From the NCBI GenBank assembly GCA_937922795.1, contig CALAJK010000059.1, positions 1-39,574 of the forward strand: DNA of 39,574 nt. Reading direction: 5' to 3'. Position numbers and translations under genes: made by a program. The notes under the pieces were generated by a model that was not told the origin of the DNA, did no database searches, and worked only from the letters and a program-made list of their open reading frames with translations. Positions 1 through 8,666 of the stretch are shown one piece after another. Each line of letters starts with the position of its first letter. Position 1 is the stretch's first letter. Origin of the DNA: an uncultured Anaerolineae bacterium. GTDB taxonomy: Bacteria; Chloroflexota; Anaerolineae; Aggregatilineales; Phototrophicaceae.

Positions 1-96
1 GCTTTTGGGATGCGCGTAGCGCGGCACACTCGCTTGGGCGACGCGATACGCAAGGCGGACAAAGCGAACGTATTTACTCTCTCGTTTTTGGCTCAT
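1..96 (-). CDS. Transposase N-terminus (partial, cut by left edge)
   Basis: An open frame on the minus strand starts at ATG 94-96 and runs off the left edge after 32 codons. It is basic and contains the stretch AYRVAQASVPRYAHPKS. From memory this matches the start of DDE transposases of the IS5/IS1182-like type, where a Tyr/His/Pro/Lys/Ser segment precedes the first helix-turn-helix part; only the N-terminus is visible, so the family is not fixed. No Shine-Dalgarno sequence precedes the ATG, but TTGCAA (126-131) and TAAAAT (104-109) with a 16-nt spacer put the probable transcription start at about the ATG, so the message may be leaderless. The flanking DNA to about 200 is more AT-rich than the rest of the window, as expected for an insertion sequence end. 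No catalytic residue can be checked. Confidence 0.55.
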   Translation of the reverse strand, partial: MSQKRESKYVRFVRLAYRVAQASVPRYAHPKS

Positions 97-367
97 GCTT
101 TTGATTTTACCGGCTCAACTTATCTTTGCAACTGAGCACAGCAAATTCACCAAAAGTCGGTGATAGAGACCTGAGTATATGAAGATTATTAAGCTGTTCA
201 TGGGGAGATTCCGACAAAAACCAGCGGCGTTTGCTGTACGATCTCGCCAAATGAGGCGGCGGCTTCTGGCCAGGTTGTGGTTCGGGCGTTCGGTCGCCCC
301 GCCGCGGCGGGCTGGCGGTTCGTGTATACTGGTCAGCAGCAGATGGAAACCAGCGACGAGGGTGAGC
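97..367. other. Intergenic region, probable IS end plus propeller-gene upstream region
   Basis: No convincing gene lies here. Positions 97-200 are AT-rich relative to the window and probably contain the terminal repeat of the element whose transposase begins at 96. The partner terminal repeat is outside the window, so the boundary cannot be placed. A TATACT hexamer at 325-330 is a possible -10 for the gene at 368, but no good -35 accompanies it. The in-frame ATG at 179 is not used as a start because it has no ribosome binding site and its translation before 368 shows no conserved features. Confidence 0.4.
104..131 (-). promoter_or_regulatory. Candidate promoter of the transposase-like gene
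   Basis: Reading leftward, -35 TTGCAA (126-131) and -10 TAAAAT (104-109) are separated by 16 nt. Seven bases separate the -10 from the ATG at 96, so transcription would begin at or next to the start codon. Seen in sequence; not tested. Confidence 0.4.
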
Positions 368-2278
368 ATGATGCGTCTGGTGAAGTGGGCGGCGCTGACG
401 CTGCTGCTGGCGGCGCTGCCGGTCAGCGGCCAAGATGGGCTGAACCTGCCGACCGAGCTGTACGTGCTGACGAACGCCGGTCAGGTCGTGGAGTATGGCC
501 TGGGGGCGTCGGGCATCCGGGCGGTGACGCCGGACGATGTTTTCGTGGTGGACTTCGGCATCGCGCCGGACGGCGTGTGGCTGGCCTACCGCACCGAGGA
601 CGGGCTGAACCTCGCACGCATGGATACGGGCCAGGTGTATGCGGTCGAGGGGCGCACCGCCGGCCTGCCGCAGGTGCGCGGTCAGGGCGATACTGTCGCC
701 TGGTCGCCGGCGGGCGATGCGCTGGCCTACACCACCGCCTACGGCGCGCGCGTGTGGTTTAGCAGCGGCGGCCGGTTCGCCGATCTGACCGAGGGCGCAT
801 TTCGCCAGCTCATCTGGTCGCCGGATGGCCGCTACCTGGCGGCTGAGGCCGACAATCACATCTGGTGGCTGTACCGCCGCGAGGGCGAGACGCTCATCCT
901 GACCAGCGCCATCCCGTCGTCGCTGGGTCTGGCGTGGGTCAGCCTCACCGAAGTGGCGCTGGCTCCAGAGACCGGCGGGCTGATCCGCATGAACCTGGCG
1001 GAAGGCAACCGCCAGACGGTGCTGCTGGACGACACCTGGGTCTACCGCCTGCCTTATCAGTTACCGGACGGCACGCTGGCGGTGTTCGGCCGGCAGAAGG
1101 GCGAGGGCGATCCAGACAGCGGCTTTGGCCGGCTGCTGGGCTTAAGCCCGGACTCGCCGCGGGTGAATAATCTGGGTCAGGCCGAAGTGGATACCAGCGG
1201 CCTGCGCTGGACGCCAGGCGGCCAGTTCATGCTGGCGTTTCGCGGCGGCGTGCTGGCGATCGTCGCGCCGGTCACCGGCGACGGATTGACGCTGCCCGTG
1301 GCCGACGCCGTGGCGTATACCTGGGGCGCGCCGCCTTTGGAGCGGGCATCGGGAGTCCGGCTGTCAGCAGATGGCTTCTTTCTGGCCGCCGACGCCAGCG
1401 GCTACGACCAGGTGTGGCGGCTGCCGGCCGATGGCTCGCCCGCCGCGCCGGTCTCCAAAGCGGCAGCGGCCGTCGCCGCCTTCGCCGTCTCGCCGGATGG
1501 ACGCGAGCTGGCCTTCGCCAGCGGCGGACAGGTGTGGCGGCAACCGCTGGCGGGGGCGCAGGCGCCGGTCCCACTGGCTGATGCCGGCGGCAGCGTGGGC
1601 GAGTTGGCCTACAGCCCCGGCGGCCGGCGGCTGGCCTATACGGTGGATGGCAGCGTGTGGGTGGTGTCCGCCCGCGGCGGCGATGCTGCGCCGGCGCTGG
1701 CCGCCGCTGGGACAGCCTACCGCCAGCCGCAGTTCGCCCGCGCGACCGATGTCCTGCTGGCTTCCGCCGATGGCGCGGCGGCTCTTTCTCGAATACTGGA
1801 CTTGAACACTGGCCAGACGGTGGAGCTGGGTGCGTATCAGCCGGCGATCTGGCTGGCCGATGATGGGCGCATCCTGGCCGGCAGCCGCAGCGCCGATGAG
1901 CAGTCCCCTCAGACGCTGGTGATCCTCAACCCCAGCAACCTGTCGCAGCTGACGGCGCTGGCGGCGCTGCCATACCCCGAACATGTCCTCGATCTGCGCG
2001 AAGTCCGTCCGGGGCGAGTGCGGCTGGCGCTCGGCTCGCTGCGCCCCGGTCCGCGCGCGCTGGCAGTGGTCGAAATGGACATGACCAGCGGCGCGATCAC
2101 GCCGGTGGGGGACGGCGGCTACCTGCTTGATCCCAGTCTGTCGCCGGATGGCCGCTTCCTGGCCGGGCGAGCCGGCGCCGGCGGCGCGCTGGCTTTTCGC
2201 AGCCTGGAAACCGGCCGTCAGGTGGTTCTAGATACACCCCCCGGCGCTCATGCTTTTCAATGGGGGCCAGGCCGGTGA
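368..2278 (+). CDS. Secreted TolB/WD40-like beta-propeller protein
   Basis: Encodes about 636 residues. The start is placed at ATG 368 (a second ATG follows directly) because GAGGGTGAG lies just upstream and translation from here gives a clean signal peptide (MMRLVKWAALTLLLAALPVSG). The mature part repeats units of the type SPDGR-xLA or SPxGxxLAY (for example around residues 110, 150, 325, 370 and 425), the hallmark of PD40/TolB-type propeller blades; at least six can be counted. No catalytic domain is visible. The protein is probably exported and acts as a binding or scaffold propeller. The response regulator at 2473 lies 194 bp downstream in the same direction, so a functional link is possible but unsupported. 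Substrate unknown. Confidence 0.75.
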   Translation: MMRLVKWAALTLLLAALPVSGQDGLNLPTELYVLTNAGQVVEYGLGASGIRAVTPDDVFVVDFGIAPDGVWLAYRTEDGLNLARMDTGQVYAVEGRTAGLPQVRGQGDTVAWSPAGDALAYTTAYGARVWFSSGGRFADLTEGAFRQLIWSPDGRYLAAEADNHIWWLYRREGETLILTSAIPSSLGLAWVSLTEVALAPETGGLIRMNLAEGNRQTVLLDDTWVYRLPYQLPDGTLAVFGRQKGEGDPDSGFGRLLGLSPDSPRVNNLGQAEVDTSGLRWTPGGQFMLAFRGGVLAIVAPVTGDGLTLPVADAVAYTWGAPPLERASGVRLSADGFFLAADASGYDQVWRLPADGSPAAPVSKAAAAVAAFAVSPDGRELAFASGGQVWRQPLAGAQAPVPLADAGGSVGELAYSPGGRRLAYTVDGSVWVVSARGGDAAPALAAAGTAYRQPQFARATDVLLASADGAAALSRILDLNTGQTVELGAYQPAIWLADDGRILAGSRSADEQSPQTLVILNPSNLSQLTALAALPYPEHVLDLREVRPGRVRLALGSLRPGPRALAVVEMDMTSGAITPVGDGGYLLDPSLSPDGRFLAGRAGAGGALAFRSLETGRQVVLDTPPGAHAFQWGPGR

Positions 2279-2347
2279 AGCCGCCAGATTTCAGGTCGCT
2301 TACCGGGTACACTCATGTGATTTTAACGAAGAGCGTGTATTATGACC

Positions 2348-2370
2348 TTCAGCTTGTAAAGCGAGCTGAA
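2348..2370. repeat. Inverted repeat upstream of the response regulator
   Basis: TTCAGCT (2348-2354) and AGCTGAA (2364-2370) are perfect complements. The stem extends two more pairs inward through one wobble, leaving a 5-nt loop. It lies about 100 bp before the response regulator start, just after a possible -10 (TATTAT, 2338-2343), which is a position suited to an operator or a leader hairpin. No T-run follows, so it is not an intrinsic terminator. Confidence 0.4.
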
Positions 2371-2400
2371 ATATGCCGATCCGCGCCGCTCCGTCTGGCC

Positions 2401-2423
2401 GCAGGCAGCCCATAGGCGCCTGC
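2401..2423. repeat. GC-rich hairpin in the leader of the response regulator
   Basis: GCAGGC (2401-2406) and GCCTGC (2418-2423) form a 6-bp stem with an 11-nt loop, 49 bp before the response regulator start. The following bases (CTTTCATG) are not a real U-tract. Role unknown. Confidence 0.3.
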
Positions 2424-2472
2424 CTTTCATGCTGTCTAGTGCGCAGAGCGCGGCGCAGAAAGTGAGAAAGTC

Positions 2473-3156
2473 ATGGCCTCTGAACGTGTCCTGGTGATCG
2501 AAGATGAAGCCCGCATCGCCCAGTTTATCGAACGCGGCCTGATCTATGAGGGCTACCGCGTCAGCGTAGCCCGCGATGGCCAGACCGGTTTGATGATCGC
2601 CCGCGACAACCCGCCCGATTTGGTCATCCTTGACTGGATGCTGCCCGGCCTGGATGGGCTGGAAGTGTGCAAGCGCCTGCGCGCTGCCAGCGATGTGCCG
2701 ATCTTGATGTTGACCGCCAAAGACGACATCAAGGATCGAGTGACCGGCCTGGACGCTGGCGCTGATGATTATCTGGTGAAGCCGTTTTCGGTGGATGAGC
2801 TGATGGCGCGGGTGCGCGCCCTATTTCGGCGCGCAACGCCCGTCTCGCGCCCCGAAATCCTGCGCTTCGCCGATCTGTCGCTAGATACCGGCACGCACCG
2901 CGCCTACCGCGGCGAACGCCCAATTGACCTGACCGCCAAAGAGTATGAACTGCTGGAGCTGTTCATGCGCAACCCGCGCCAGGTCTTGACGCGCGATGTG
3001 ATCTTCGACCGCGTCTGGGGATATGACTTCGGCGGCGAGAGCAATATCATCGAGGTCTACGTGCGTTATCTGCGTCAGAAGACCGAAATCGACTCCCTGC
3101 CGCGGTTGATCCACACGGTGCGCGGCGTAGGTTATGTCTTGCGTGAAGAAGAATGA
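2473..3156 (+). CDS. OmpR/PhoB-family response regulator
   Basis: Encodes 227 residues, normal for the family. The receiver domain (about 4-120) has acidic residues E10/D11, phosphoacceptor D54 in [10 protein letters not shown]81 and K103 in the LVKPF motif. A winged-helix DNA-binding domain follows (about 130-225), with the typical [12 protein letters not shown] and RYLRQKTE segments and the C-terminal RGVGYVL. The stop overlaps the kinase start by ATGA, so the two are translationally coupled and form a cognate pair. After phosphorylation by that kinase it should bind promoter DNA; its targets cannot be read from the window. The dyad at 2348-2370 could be an autoregulatory site, which is inference. 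Confidence 0.95.
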   Translation: MASERVLVIEDEARIAQFIERGLIYEGYRVSVARDGQTGLMIARDNPPDLVILDWMLPGLDGLEVCKRLRAASDVPILMLTAKDDIKDRVTGLDAGADDYLVKPFSVDELMARVRALFRRATPVSRPEILRFADLSLDTGTHRAYRGERPIDLTAKEYELLELFMRNPRQVLTRDVIFDRVWGYDFGGESNIIEVYVRYLRQKTEIDSLPRLIHTVRGVGYVLREEE

Positions 3157-4694
3157 CCATTCGCAAGAAGCTAGCGCTGCTGTTTTCGGGACTGCTAGCG
3201 CTGTTCATCGTCGTCTCCGGTCTGATCACGTTCGGGGTCATCCGTGCGACCTGGCTGGAGACGATTGACAGCACGCTGCGCGAGACAGCCGAGCAGGTGC
3301 TGACCAACAGCCGCGCCTTCATCATCCGCGAGTTCGGCAGCCCAACGCGCATCGGCGTGCGCCTGCCGCAGCTGGACATTTTCCGGGCGTCCGGCGTGCT
3401 GGTGCAGGCCTGGGCGCTCGATGGCGACAAGGGGCCGCGCCTGGCGAGCGCCTCTGAAAACCTGGGCAGCTACCGCGACCCGCTGGACAAGCGTATGCTG
3501 GGCTTCGAGGCGGCGTCGTTTTCGGTGGTGCAGATCAACAACACGCCGCTGCGAGTCCTCACCAGCCCAATTCGCGTGCCGGGGCAGGAGACGCCCCTGA
3601 TGAGTGTGCAGGTAGCGGCCTCGCTGGAGACGCTCAACGAGGCGATGGAGAAGCTGGCGATCCTGATGCTGGCGGGCGGCGGGCTGGCGGTCGTGGGCGC
3701 GTTCGGCCTGGGCATGTGGCTGTCTAACCAGGCGCTGCGCCCGATTGAGCGCATCATCCAGGCGGCGGACAGCATCTCAACCGCCCAGGATTTGCGCATA
3801 CGCCTGCCGTGGAACGGGCCGCAGGACGAATTAGGGCGGCTGACCTCGGTGTTCAACCGGATGATGGACCGGCTGGAACATCTCTTCGGCGTGCAGCAGC
3901 GGTTCGTGGCTGATGTCTCGCACGAGCTGCGCACGCCGCTGACCACCATCCGCGGCAACCTCGATCTGGCGCGGCGCTACGGCATGGACGCCGCCTCGCT
4001 GGAAGCGATTGAGAGCGAGACTGAGCGCATGTCGCGCATGGTCAACGACCTGCTGGTGCTGGCGCGCGCTGACGCCGGCGCGCTGACGCTGGAGCTGTCA
4101 CCCCTGGACCTGGACACGGTGGTCGCCGACGTTTTCCGACAGGCGCGCGTGCTCGTCCGCGACCGCGACCTGACACTGAAACTCGACCATCTGGAACCGG
4201 TGCGCGTCAACGGCAACAGCGACCGAATGCGCCAGCTTTTGCTCAATCTGGTCAACAACGCTATCCAATTCACCCCGGACAAGGGACAGATCAGCCTAGG
4301 ACTGCGGCGAGTTGACGATCAGGCTGTCCTGACCGTGGCCGATACGGGCGTCGGCATCAGCCCAGAAGATCTGCCTTACATCTTCGACCGTTTCTACCAG
4401 GCTGAGCGCTCGCGTGCGCGCGCCGAAGGCCAGGGAGGCGCGGGGCTGGGATTGGCCATCGTGCGCTGGATCGCCCAGGCGCACGGCGCTTCGGTTGATG
4501 TGCAGAGCACGCTCGGCGTCGGCAGCACGTTCACAGTGCGGCTGCCCGTGCTGACCGATCCGGAAAGCCATTCGCGCCGCGCCAACGGTGACTTGAACCA
4601 TGCGAACGGCATGAACGGCTACCCGGCATTGAGGCGTCTGGGGCTGCCGCTGCGCCGCCGCGCCCCGGCCGAGATGACCACGCCCGAAGCCTGA
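3153..4694 (+). CDS. Membrane sensor histidine kinase (HAMP-HisKA-HATPase)
   Basis: Encodes 513 residues. Transmembrane segments lie at about 8-30 and 168-190 and enclose an extracytoplasmic sensor region of about 135 residues with no recognised fold. HAMP follows (about 190-245), then HisKA with phospho-acceptor H257 in [13 protein letters not shown]. The ATPase domain has the N box [12 protein letters not shown], the G1 box VADTGVGIS, the F box IFDRFY and the G2 box GGAGLGLAI. About 45 residues after the ATPase domain are rich in Asn and Arg and have no family counterpart. The gene overlaps the regulator by 4 bp and should phosphorylate it. The signal sensed is unknown. The next gene is convergent, so the operon ends here. 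Confidence 0.93.
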   Translation: MTIRKKLALLFSGLLALFIVVSGLITFGVIRATWLETIDSTLRETAEQVLTNSRAFIIREFGSPTRIGVRLPQLDIFRASGVLVQAWALDGDKGPRLASASENLGSYRDPLDKRMLGFEAASFSVVQINNTPLRVLTSPIRVPGQETPLMSVQVAASLETLNEAMEKLAILMLAGGGLAVVGAFGLGMWLSNQALRPIERIIQAADSISTAQDLRIRLPWNGPQDELGRLTSVFNRMMDRLEHLFGVQQRFVADVSHELRTPLTTIRGNLDLARRYGMDAASLEAIESETERMSRMVNDLLVLARADAGALTLELSPLDLDTVVADVFRQARVLVRDRDLTLKLDHLEPVRVNGNSDRMRQLLLNLVNNAIQFTPDKGQISLGLRRVDDQAVLTVADTGVGISPEDLPYIFDRFYQAERSRARAEGQGGAGLGLAIVRWIAQAHGASVDVQSTLGVGSTFTVRLPVLTDPESHSRRANGDLNHANGMNGYPALRRLGLPLRRRAPAEMTTPEA

Positions 4695-4725
4695 AGCTGA
4701 AGTGATGAAAGGCGTCAGATCGAAT

Positions 4726-5508
4726 TTAGCCGGGCTGTACGCTGATGCGGAATTCCGCTGGGAGGCCAAACCACGATGAGACTTCAATTCGATAGGTTCC
4801 GGCCTCCGGAAGCCGCAGCCCGCGCAGGGCGGCGTCGCGCTCGCCCAGGCCGACCGCCGCGCCGGAGTCGTCATCATAGCCGTTCGGCAGCGGCTGGCCA
4901 CCCGGACTGTAGACCTGCAGCACCAAGTCAACTTCTGGCGATGTAGGCCGGGTGGCCTGGGCAGTGACGGTGATCACCTCATTGGTGTCGGCGTTGAACA
5001 AAAAGACTGTCGGTCGCGCGTTGGCCAGCGTCCCTAAGCGCGATGTCCCCAGGATGATCGCGGACTCCTGGACGGGAACGAACGCTGTCACCTCCCCGAC
5101 CGCCAGCCGCAGCCCAACCCTCCCCGTCTGCCCGCGGGTGAACGTATCCAGCCGGATGATGTAATCGCCCAGCGTGGGCAGCCTCAAGTTTTCGATGCCG
5201 GCGTCGCCCTTGCCAGTCACCAGATCATCGTTGAAAGCCAGCGGTTCGCCGTCGGGGGCGAAGATCTGCAGCGTGGTATCCACAGCTTGGCCGCCGGGCA
5301 GGCTGGTAGCATATAGGCTGATCGTCTGGGCGGCGCGGGCAGTGTAGACGAACGTCATCGGCTCGCCCGGCAGCCATATGCGCACCGGGCGTTCCGGCAG
5401 CAGCGCCTTGGGCGGCGCAGCCGGCTGCGCCGTAGTCGTCAGCGCGGGCACAATCCCCGCCAGCGCCCAGACCAACAGCCAGCGAACAACTTTCAGACAG
5501 GCACTCAT
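4726..5508 (-). CDS. Secreted protein with two PPC-like beta domains
   Basis: Encodes 260 residues from ATG 5508. That start is chosen over the longer frame (to 5604) because GGTGGAG lies 6-12 nt upstream and translation begins a signal peptide (MSACLKVVRWLLVWALAGIVPAL). Two similar beta-rich repeats follow, each with an Asp-rich turn (FNDDLVTGKGDAGIENLRLP and GYDDDSGAAVG) and a TYRIEV or DYIIRLD strand. This is the pattern of pre-peptidase C-terminal (PPC, PF04151-like) domains, which usually accompany secreted peptidases; here no peptidase is attached. It probably acts as an extracellular adhesive or binding module. It is convergent with the kinase and divergent from the lipoprotein at 5737. 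Confidence 0.7.
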   Translation of the reverse strand: MSACLKVVRWLLVWALAGIVPALTTTAQPAAPPKALLPERPVRIWLPGEPMTFVYTARAAQTISLYATSLPGGQAVDTTLQIFAPDGEPLAFNDDLVTGKGDAGIENLRLPTLGDYIIRLDTFTRGQTGRVGLRLAVGEVTAFVPVQESAIILGTSRLGTLANARPTVFLFNADTNEVITVTAQATRPTSPEVDLVLQVYSPGGQPLPNGYDDDSGAAVGLGERDAALRGLRLPEAGTYRIEVSSWFGLPAEFRISVQPG

Positions 5509-5736
5509 AGACGCACTCCACCTTCTGTATCCCTTCCATCTTAGCGCAGAGGGGCGGCTGAAACCATGCCGCCGGGCTGTTAGTTGACCGCTGGTGGCGC
5601 GCATCGCCAGGCGGCTGAACGGGGCGGAGACGCGACCGGGGGTGAAATCCGGGCAGAGGGTGGTTGCGCAAGCGCGGATTTGCTGCTACCGTAACCAGCG
5701 AACGCGGCAAATCTGTAAAGGGTCGGGCACGGCAAA

Positions 5737-6195
5737 ATGGAGCGGTTCATCGTGGTCGGGTGGGCGGCGGTGATGCTGGCGGCCTGCGGCGTATCCACAC
5801 CGACTCTACCCGCCTCAACAGAACCGGGCGCGGCAGCCCCGACGGCCGCCCTACCGGCGGCTGCGCCGACGACGCCAGCCCCCACGTATGTGCTGCCCAC
5901 GCTGCCGCCCTCGCCGACCCCTGTCTGTCCGGGCGCGCCGCGCACCCGGCTGATCCTGCATGAGCGCGGTTGGGTGATACCGGACGACCCCCGGCCGGTG
6001 AACGTGCGGCGCGGGCCGGGCACGAACAATCCGGCTATCGGCCAGATCCCGGCGCGGGGCGTGTTCATGGTGCGGGAGGGGCCGGTCTGTGCCGGCGGAT
6101 TTAGCTGGTTCCGGGTGGAATACGGCACGCTCCAGGGATGGATCGCCGAGGGCGACAGCGACAATTACTATGTCGAGCCTTACCTACCGGGTTGA
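5737..6195 (+). CDS. Lipoprotein with bacterial SH3 domain
   Basis: Encodes 152 residues. The N-terminus is a lipoprotein signal with lipobox VMLAAC (Cys17). A Pro/Thr/Ala linker follows (about 20-62), then an SH3b-like domain (about 85-150) with the diagnostic segment PVNVRRGPGTNNPAIGQIP and the closing WFRVEYGTLQGWIAEG. SH3b domains bind peptidoglycan or proteins at the cell surface. No strong Shine-Dalgarno sequence is visible; AAAGGG lies about 14 nt before the start, rather far. The last 16 bp overlap the end of the convergent membrane protein gene. The role is probably envelope anchoring; no enzyme domain is present. Confidence 0.8.
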   Translation: MERFIVVGWAAVMLAACGVSTPTLPASTEPGAAAPTAALPAAAPTTPAPTYVLPTLPPSPTPVCPGAPRTRLILHERGWVIPDDPRPVNVRRGPGTNNPAIGQIPARGVFMVREGPVCAGGFSWFRVEYGTLQGWIAEGDSDNYYVEPYLPG

Positions 6196-6860
6196 TAGCC
6201 TTCGATCTGGACGGCATACTGCGCCGTCAGATAGCCGATGACCGGCAGCGCCAGCGGCGGCGCGGCGACCCAGCCGATGCAGGGGATGGCGAACACCAGG
6301 CCGAAGAACAGGCTGACGCCGACCATGACCGCCAGCCACTGAAGCGTCAGGCCGGGGCGGCGGCGCAGCGCGGCGAACAGATCACCGAACTGGAAGAAGA
6401 CCACGATGTTGCCCTCGTCGGCGTACCGCGCCAGCCCAAGCGCCAGCATAGGCCAGGTGAGCAGGTTGTAGGCCAGCAGCAGCGGCAGCGCACAGCACAG
6501 CGTGGTGGCCAGCAGCAGGTTGCCCAGCACGCCGTCGCCCCAAAAGCTGGACGTCAGCGCGGCGCAGCACCCCAACAGCAGATTGGGCAGGTTGTAGACG
6601 AGCAGCGCCGTCAGCACAGCGCCGCCCTGCCGCAGCTTGGCGTTCAGATCGTTCCAGCGCGGCAGCGGCCACGGCTTGCGGTCGTGCAGGTTGCGGATCA
6701 GCTCCACCAGCGCTCCGAGCAGCAGCGCATAGGCTGCCAGGCCGGCCAGCAGCAGCGGCAGCGTGATCGCTCCCACGAAGCCCAGCGCGGCGGCCACGGC
6801 CAGCTTCTCCATCGCCTGTGGATCATCGAACGCATAGGTGAACGCCCGTCCAAGATTCAC
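6180..6860 (-). CDS. DUF4013-like multi-pass membrane protein
   Basis: Encodes 226 residues, mostly hydrophobic, with about five to six membrane segments separated by short polar loops. The N-terminal segment MNLGRAFTYAFDDPQAMEKL and the loop pattern ending in TLQWLAVM...GYLTAQYAVQ fit the DUF4013 family (PF13197), whose function is unknown. The C-terminal residues overlap the convergent SH3 lipoprotein gene by 16 bp. No motif suggests transport or catalysis. Confidence 0.7.
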   Translation of the reverse strand: MNLGRAFTYAFDDPQAMEKLAVAAALGFVGAITLPLLLAGLAAYALLLGALVELIRNLHDRKPWPLPRWNDLNAKLRQGGAVLTALLVYNLPNLLLGCCAALTSSFWGDGVLGNLLLATTLCCALPLLLAYNLLTWPMLALGLARYADEGNIVVFFQFGDLFAALRRRPGLTLQWLAVMVGVSLFFGLVFAIPCIGWVAAPPLALPVIGYLTAQYAVQIEGYQPGR

Positions 6861-7063
6861 GCTGATTGCCCCCTGTGTGCTGCCGAAATTATGACCGCAG
6901 CGCGAAGGTTCGACAAGCGATGCTGCCAGGAGTTCGCATCTGTCCGGCGCTGCCAGCTTGGGTTGGGCTGTCCCGCCGGGTTTGCGCCGCAGTTTGCCCG
7001 ATGTCTCCTGATCTGCTGCTGTTCAACCGGTTAATTTGCCTGCCTGCGCGTTTTTGTAGATCG

Positions 7064-7072
7064 TGCTACACT
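7064..7072 (+). promoter_or_regulatory. Candidate extended -10 for the LysM-glycosidase gene
   Basis: TGC-TACACT at 7064-7072 has the TGn extension of an extended -10, and a second hexamer, TACAAT, occurs at 7091-7096. No good -35 lies at 16-18 bp from either. Distance to the start codon is 62 and 38 bp respectively. The same TGCTACA-type element recurs elsewhere in the window. Confidence 0.4.
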
Positions 7073-7134
7073 CTTGTGTAATTGTTTTCATACAATGCGT
7101 ATTCGGTTTACCTAGCGGCAGAAAAGGAGTTCCT

Positions 7135-8562
7135 ATGCGTCGTTTGATGGCGGCCCTCATCGTGCTGGCGCTGCTGTTGATGCTGGCGAGCACGGTGATG
7201 GCACAGAATGAAATCGTCCACGTCGTCCAGCGCGGGGAGAATCTGTTTCGTATCGCGCTGCGCTACCAGGTGTCGGTGGCGGCTATCGCCCAGCGCAACA
7301 GCATCCCCAACGTGAACCTGATTTACGTTGGCCAGCGGTTGATCATCCCCGGCACGACGGGCGGCTCCGGAACCCCTGTGCCGCCGCCGCCTACCCAGCA
7401 GCCGGGCGGCGAAACCACTTATACTGTTCAGCGCGGCGATACGCTGGGCAATATCGCCCGGCGCTTCGGCACGACTGTGCAGGCCATCGCCCAGCGCAAC
7501 AACATCGCCAACGTCAACCTGATCTTCCCCGGCCAGCGGCTGATCATCCCGACGGGCGGCACAGTGCCCCCGCCCACGCAGCAGCCCGGCGGAGTTGTGC
7601 CAACGCCGCCGCCCGGCCAGGGGACAGGCGCGCTCGAACTGGGCGGGCATGTCTTCAGCTTCTCGTACCCGGCGCAGATGCGCGGCGCGGGCATGACCTG
7701 GGCTAAGAGCCAGATTCGCTGGGATGGCAGCGCTCCGCCCAGCATCGCCCAGGGCGCGATTGACGCCGCCCGCAGCAACGGCTTCAAAGTGCTGCTGAGC
7801 GTGGTCGGCAATCCGGAACAGGTGCGCGCCAACCCGTCGCAGTACTACCAGAACTTCGCCAACTTCCTGCGCGGCGTGGCGGCGCTTGGCCCGGATGCCA
7901 TCGAGGTGTGGAACGAGCAGAATATCGACCGCGAATGGCCGTCAGGGCAGATCAACGGCGCGGCCTACACCCAGATGCTGTCAGCGGCTTACCAGGCCAT
8001 CAAGCAGGCTAACCCGAACGTGCTGGTCATCAGCGGCGCGCCGGCCCCCACCGGTTTCTTCGGCGGCGCTTGCACCGCCAACGGCTGCGACGATGCGCCC
8101 TTCCTGCAGCAGATGGCGCAGGCCGGAGCCGGTCAGTTCTTCGACTGCACTGGTATCCACTATAACGAAGGCGTGCTGTCGCCCACCCGCACCAGCGGCG
8201 ACCCGCGCGGCAATCCCAATCACTATTCGCGCTACTACCAGACGATGGTGAACACATATCTGTCCATCTTCCCCAACAAGCCGCTGTGCTTCACGGAGAT
8301 CGGCTACCTGTCGCCTGAGGGCTACGGCCCGCTGCCGGCGGCCTTCTCGTGGGCGGCGAACACCCGCGCTCAAGACCAGGCGATCTGGCTGGCCGAGGCG
8401 CTGACGCTAGCTAAGAATTCGCGGCGCGTGCGGCTGTTCATCGTCTGGAACGTGGATGCGACCGAATACGGCGCTGACCCGCAGGCCGGTTACGCCATCA
8501 TCCGCCCGAATAACACCTGCAACGCCTGCGTGACGTTGGGCGCGGTCATGGCGCAGCCGTAA
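7135..8562 (+). CDS. LysM-repeat secreted glycoside hydrolase-like protein
   Basis: Encodes 475 residues. The start at ATG 7135 is set by a strong AAAAGGAG at 7122-7129 and a signal peptide (MRRLMAALIVLALLLMLASTVMA). Two LysM domains (about 28-70 and 98-140) have near-identical cores (AIAQRN-I-NVNLI--GQRLIIP), joined by Pro/Thr/Gln linkers. A C-terminal domain (about 165-475) looks like a (beta/alpha)8 glycosidase of clan GH-A (GH39/GH5-like), with acid/base candidate E261 in EVWNEQN and nucleophile candidate E388 in CFTEIGY. LysM modules bind N-acetylglucosamine polymers, so the enzyme probably acts on cell wall or exopolysaccharide from outside. It heads the plus-strand run of carbohydrate genes. 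Confidence 0.82.
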   Translation: MRRLMAALIVLALLLMLASTVMAQNEIVHVVQRGENLFRIALRYQVSVAAIAQRNSIPNVNLIYVGQRLIIPGTTGGSGTPVPPPPTQQPGGETTYTVQRGDTLGNIARRFGTTVQAIAQRNNIANVNLIFPGQRLIIPTGGTVPPPTQQPGGVVPTPPPGQGTGALELGGHVFSFSYPAQMRGAGMTWAKSQIRWDGSAPPSIAQGAIDAARSNGFKVLLSVVGNPEQVRANPSQYYQNFANFLRGVAALGPDAIEVWNEQNIDREWPSGQINGAAYTQMLSAAYQAIKQANPNVLVISGAPAPTGFFGGACTANGCDDAPFLQQMAQAGAGQFFDCTGIHYNEGVLSPTRTSGDPRGNPNHYSRYYQTMVNTYLSIFPNKPLCFTEIGYLSPEGYGPLPAAFSWAANTRAQDQAIWLAEALTLAKNSRRVRLFIVWNVDATEYGADPQAGYAIIRPNNTCNACVTLGAVMAQP

Positions 8563-8600
8563 ACTGACGGCGCAGTTCGCCACGGCCGCTGGTACTTCGA

Positions 8601-8653
8601 CCCACTTCCCGCCCCCTCACTGAAGCGTTGACGAGGGGGCGGGGTGAAGTGGG
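8601..8653. repeat. Long inverted repeat between glycosidase and GT4 genes
   Basis: CCCGCCCCCTC (8608-8618) pairs perfectly with GAGGGGGCGGG (8633-8643) around a 14-nt loop. After a 3-nt bulge (GTG, 8644-8646) the stem continues with CCCACTT (8601-8607) against AAGTGGG (8647-8653), 18 bp in all. It sits 39 bp after the glycosidase stop and ends 14 bp before the next start. No T-run follows on either strand, so it is a strong barrier or stability hairpin rather than a typical terminator. It could also be one copy of a dispersed REP-like element; no second copy was found here. Confidence 0.8.
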
Positions 8654-8666
8654 GACGGCAGGCCTC

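Noticed and set aside
107-859. Long minus-strand frame over the propeller gene
   Set aside because: It is antisense to a gene with signal peptide and propeller repeats; its translation is Arg/Ala/Pro-rich with no family features.
6138-7034. Plus-strand frame of about 298 codons
   Set aside because: It is antisense to the DUF4013-like gene and is Gln/Arg-rich with no conserved motif.
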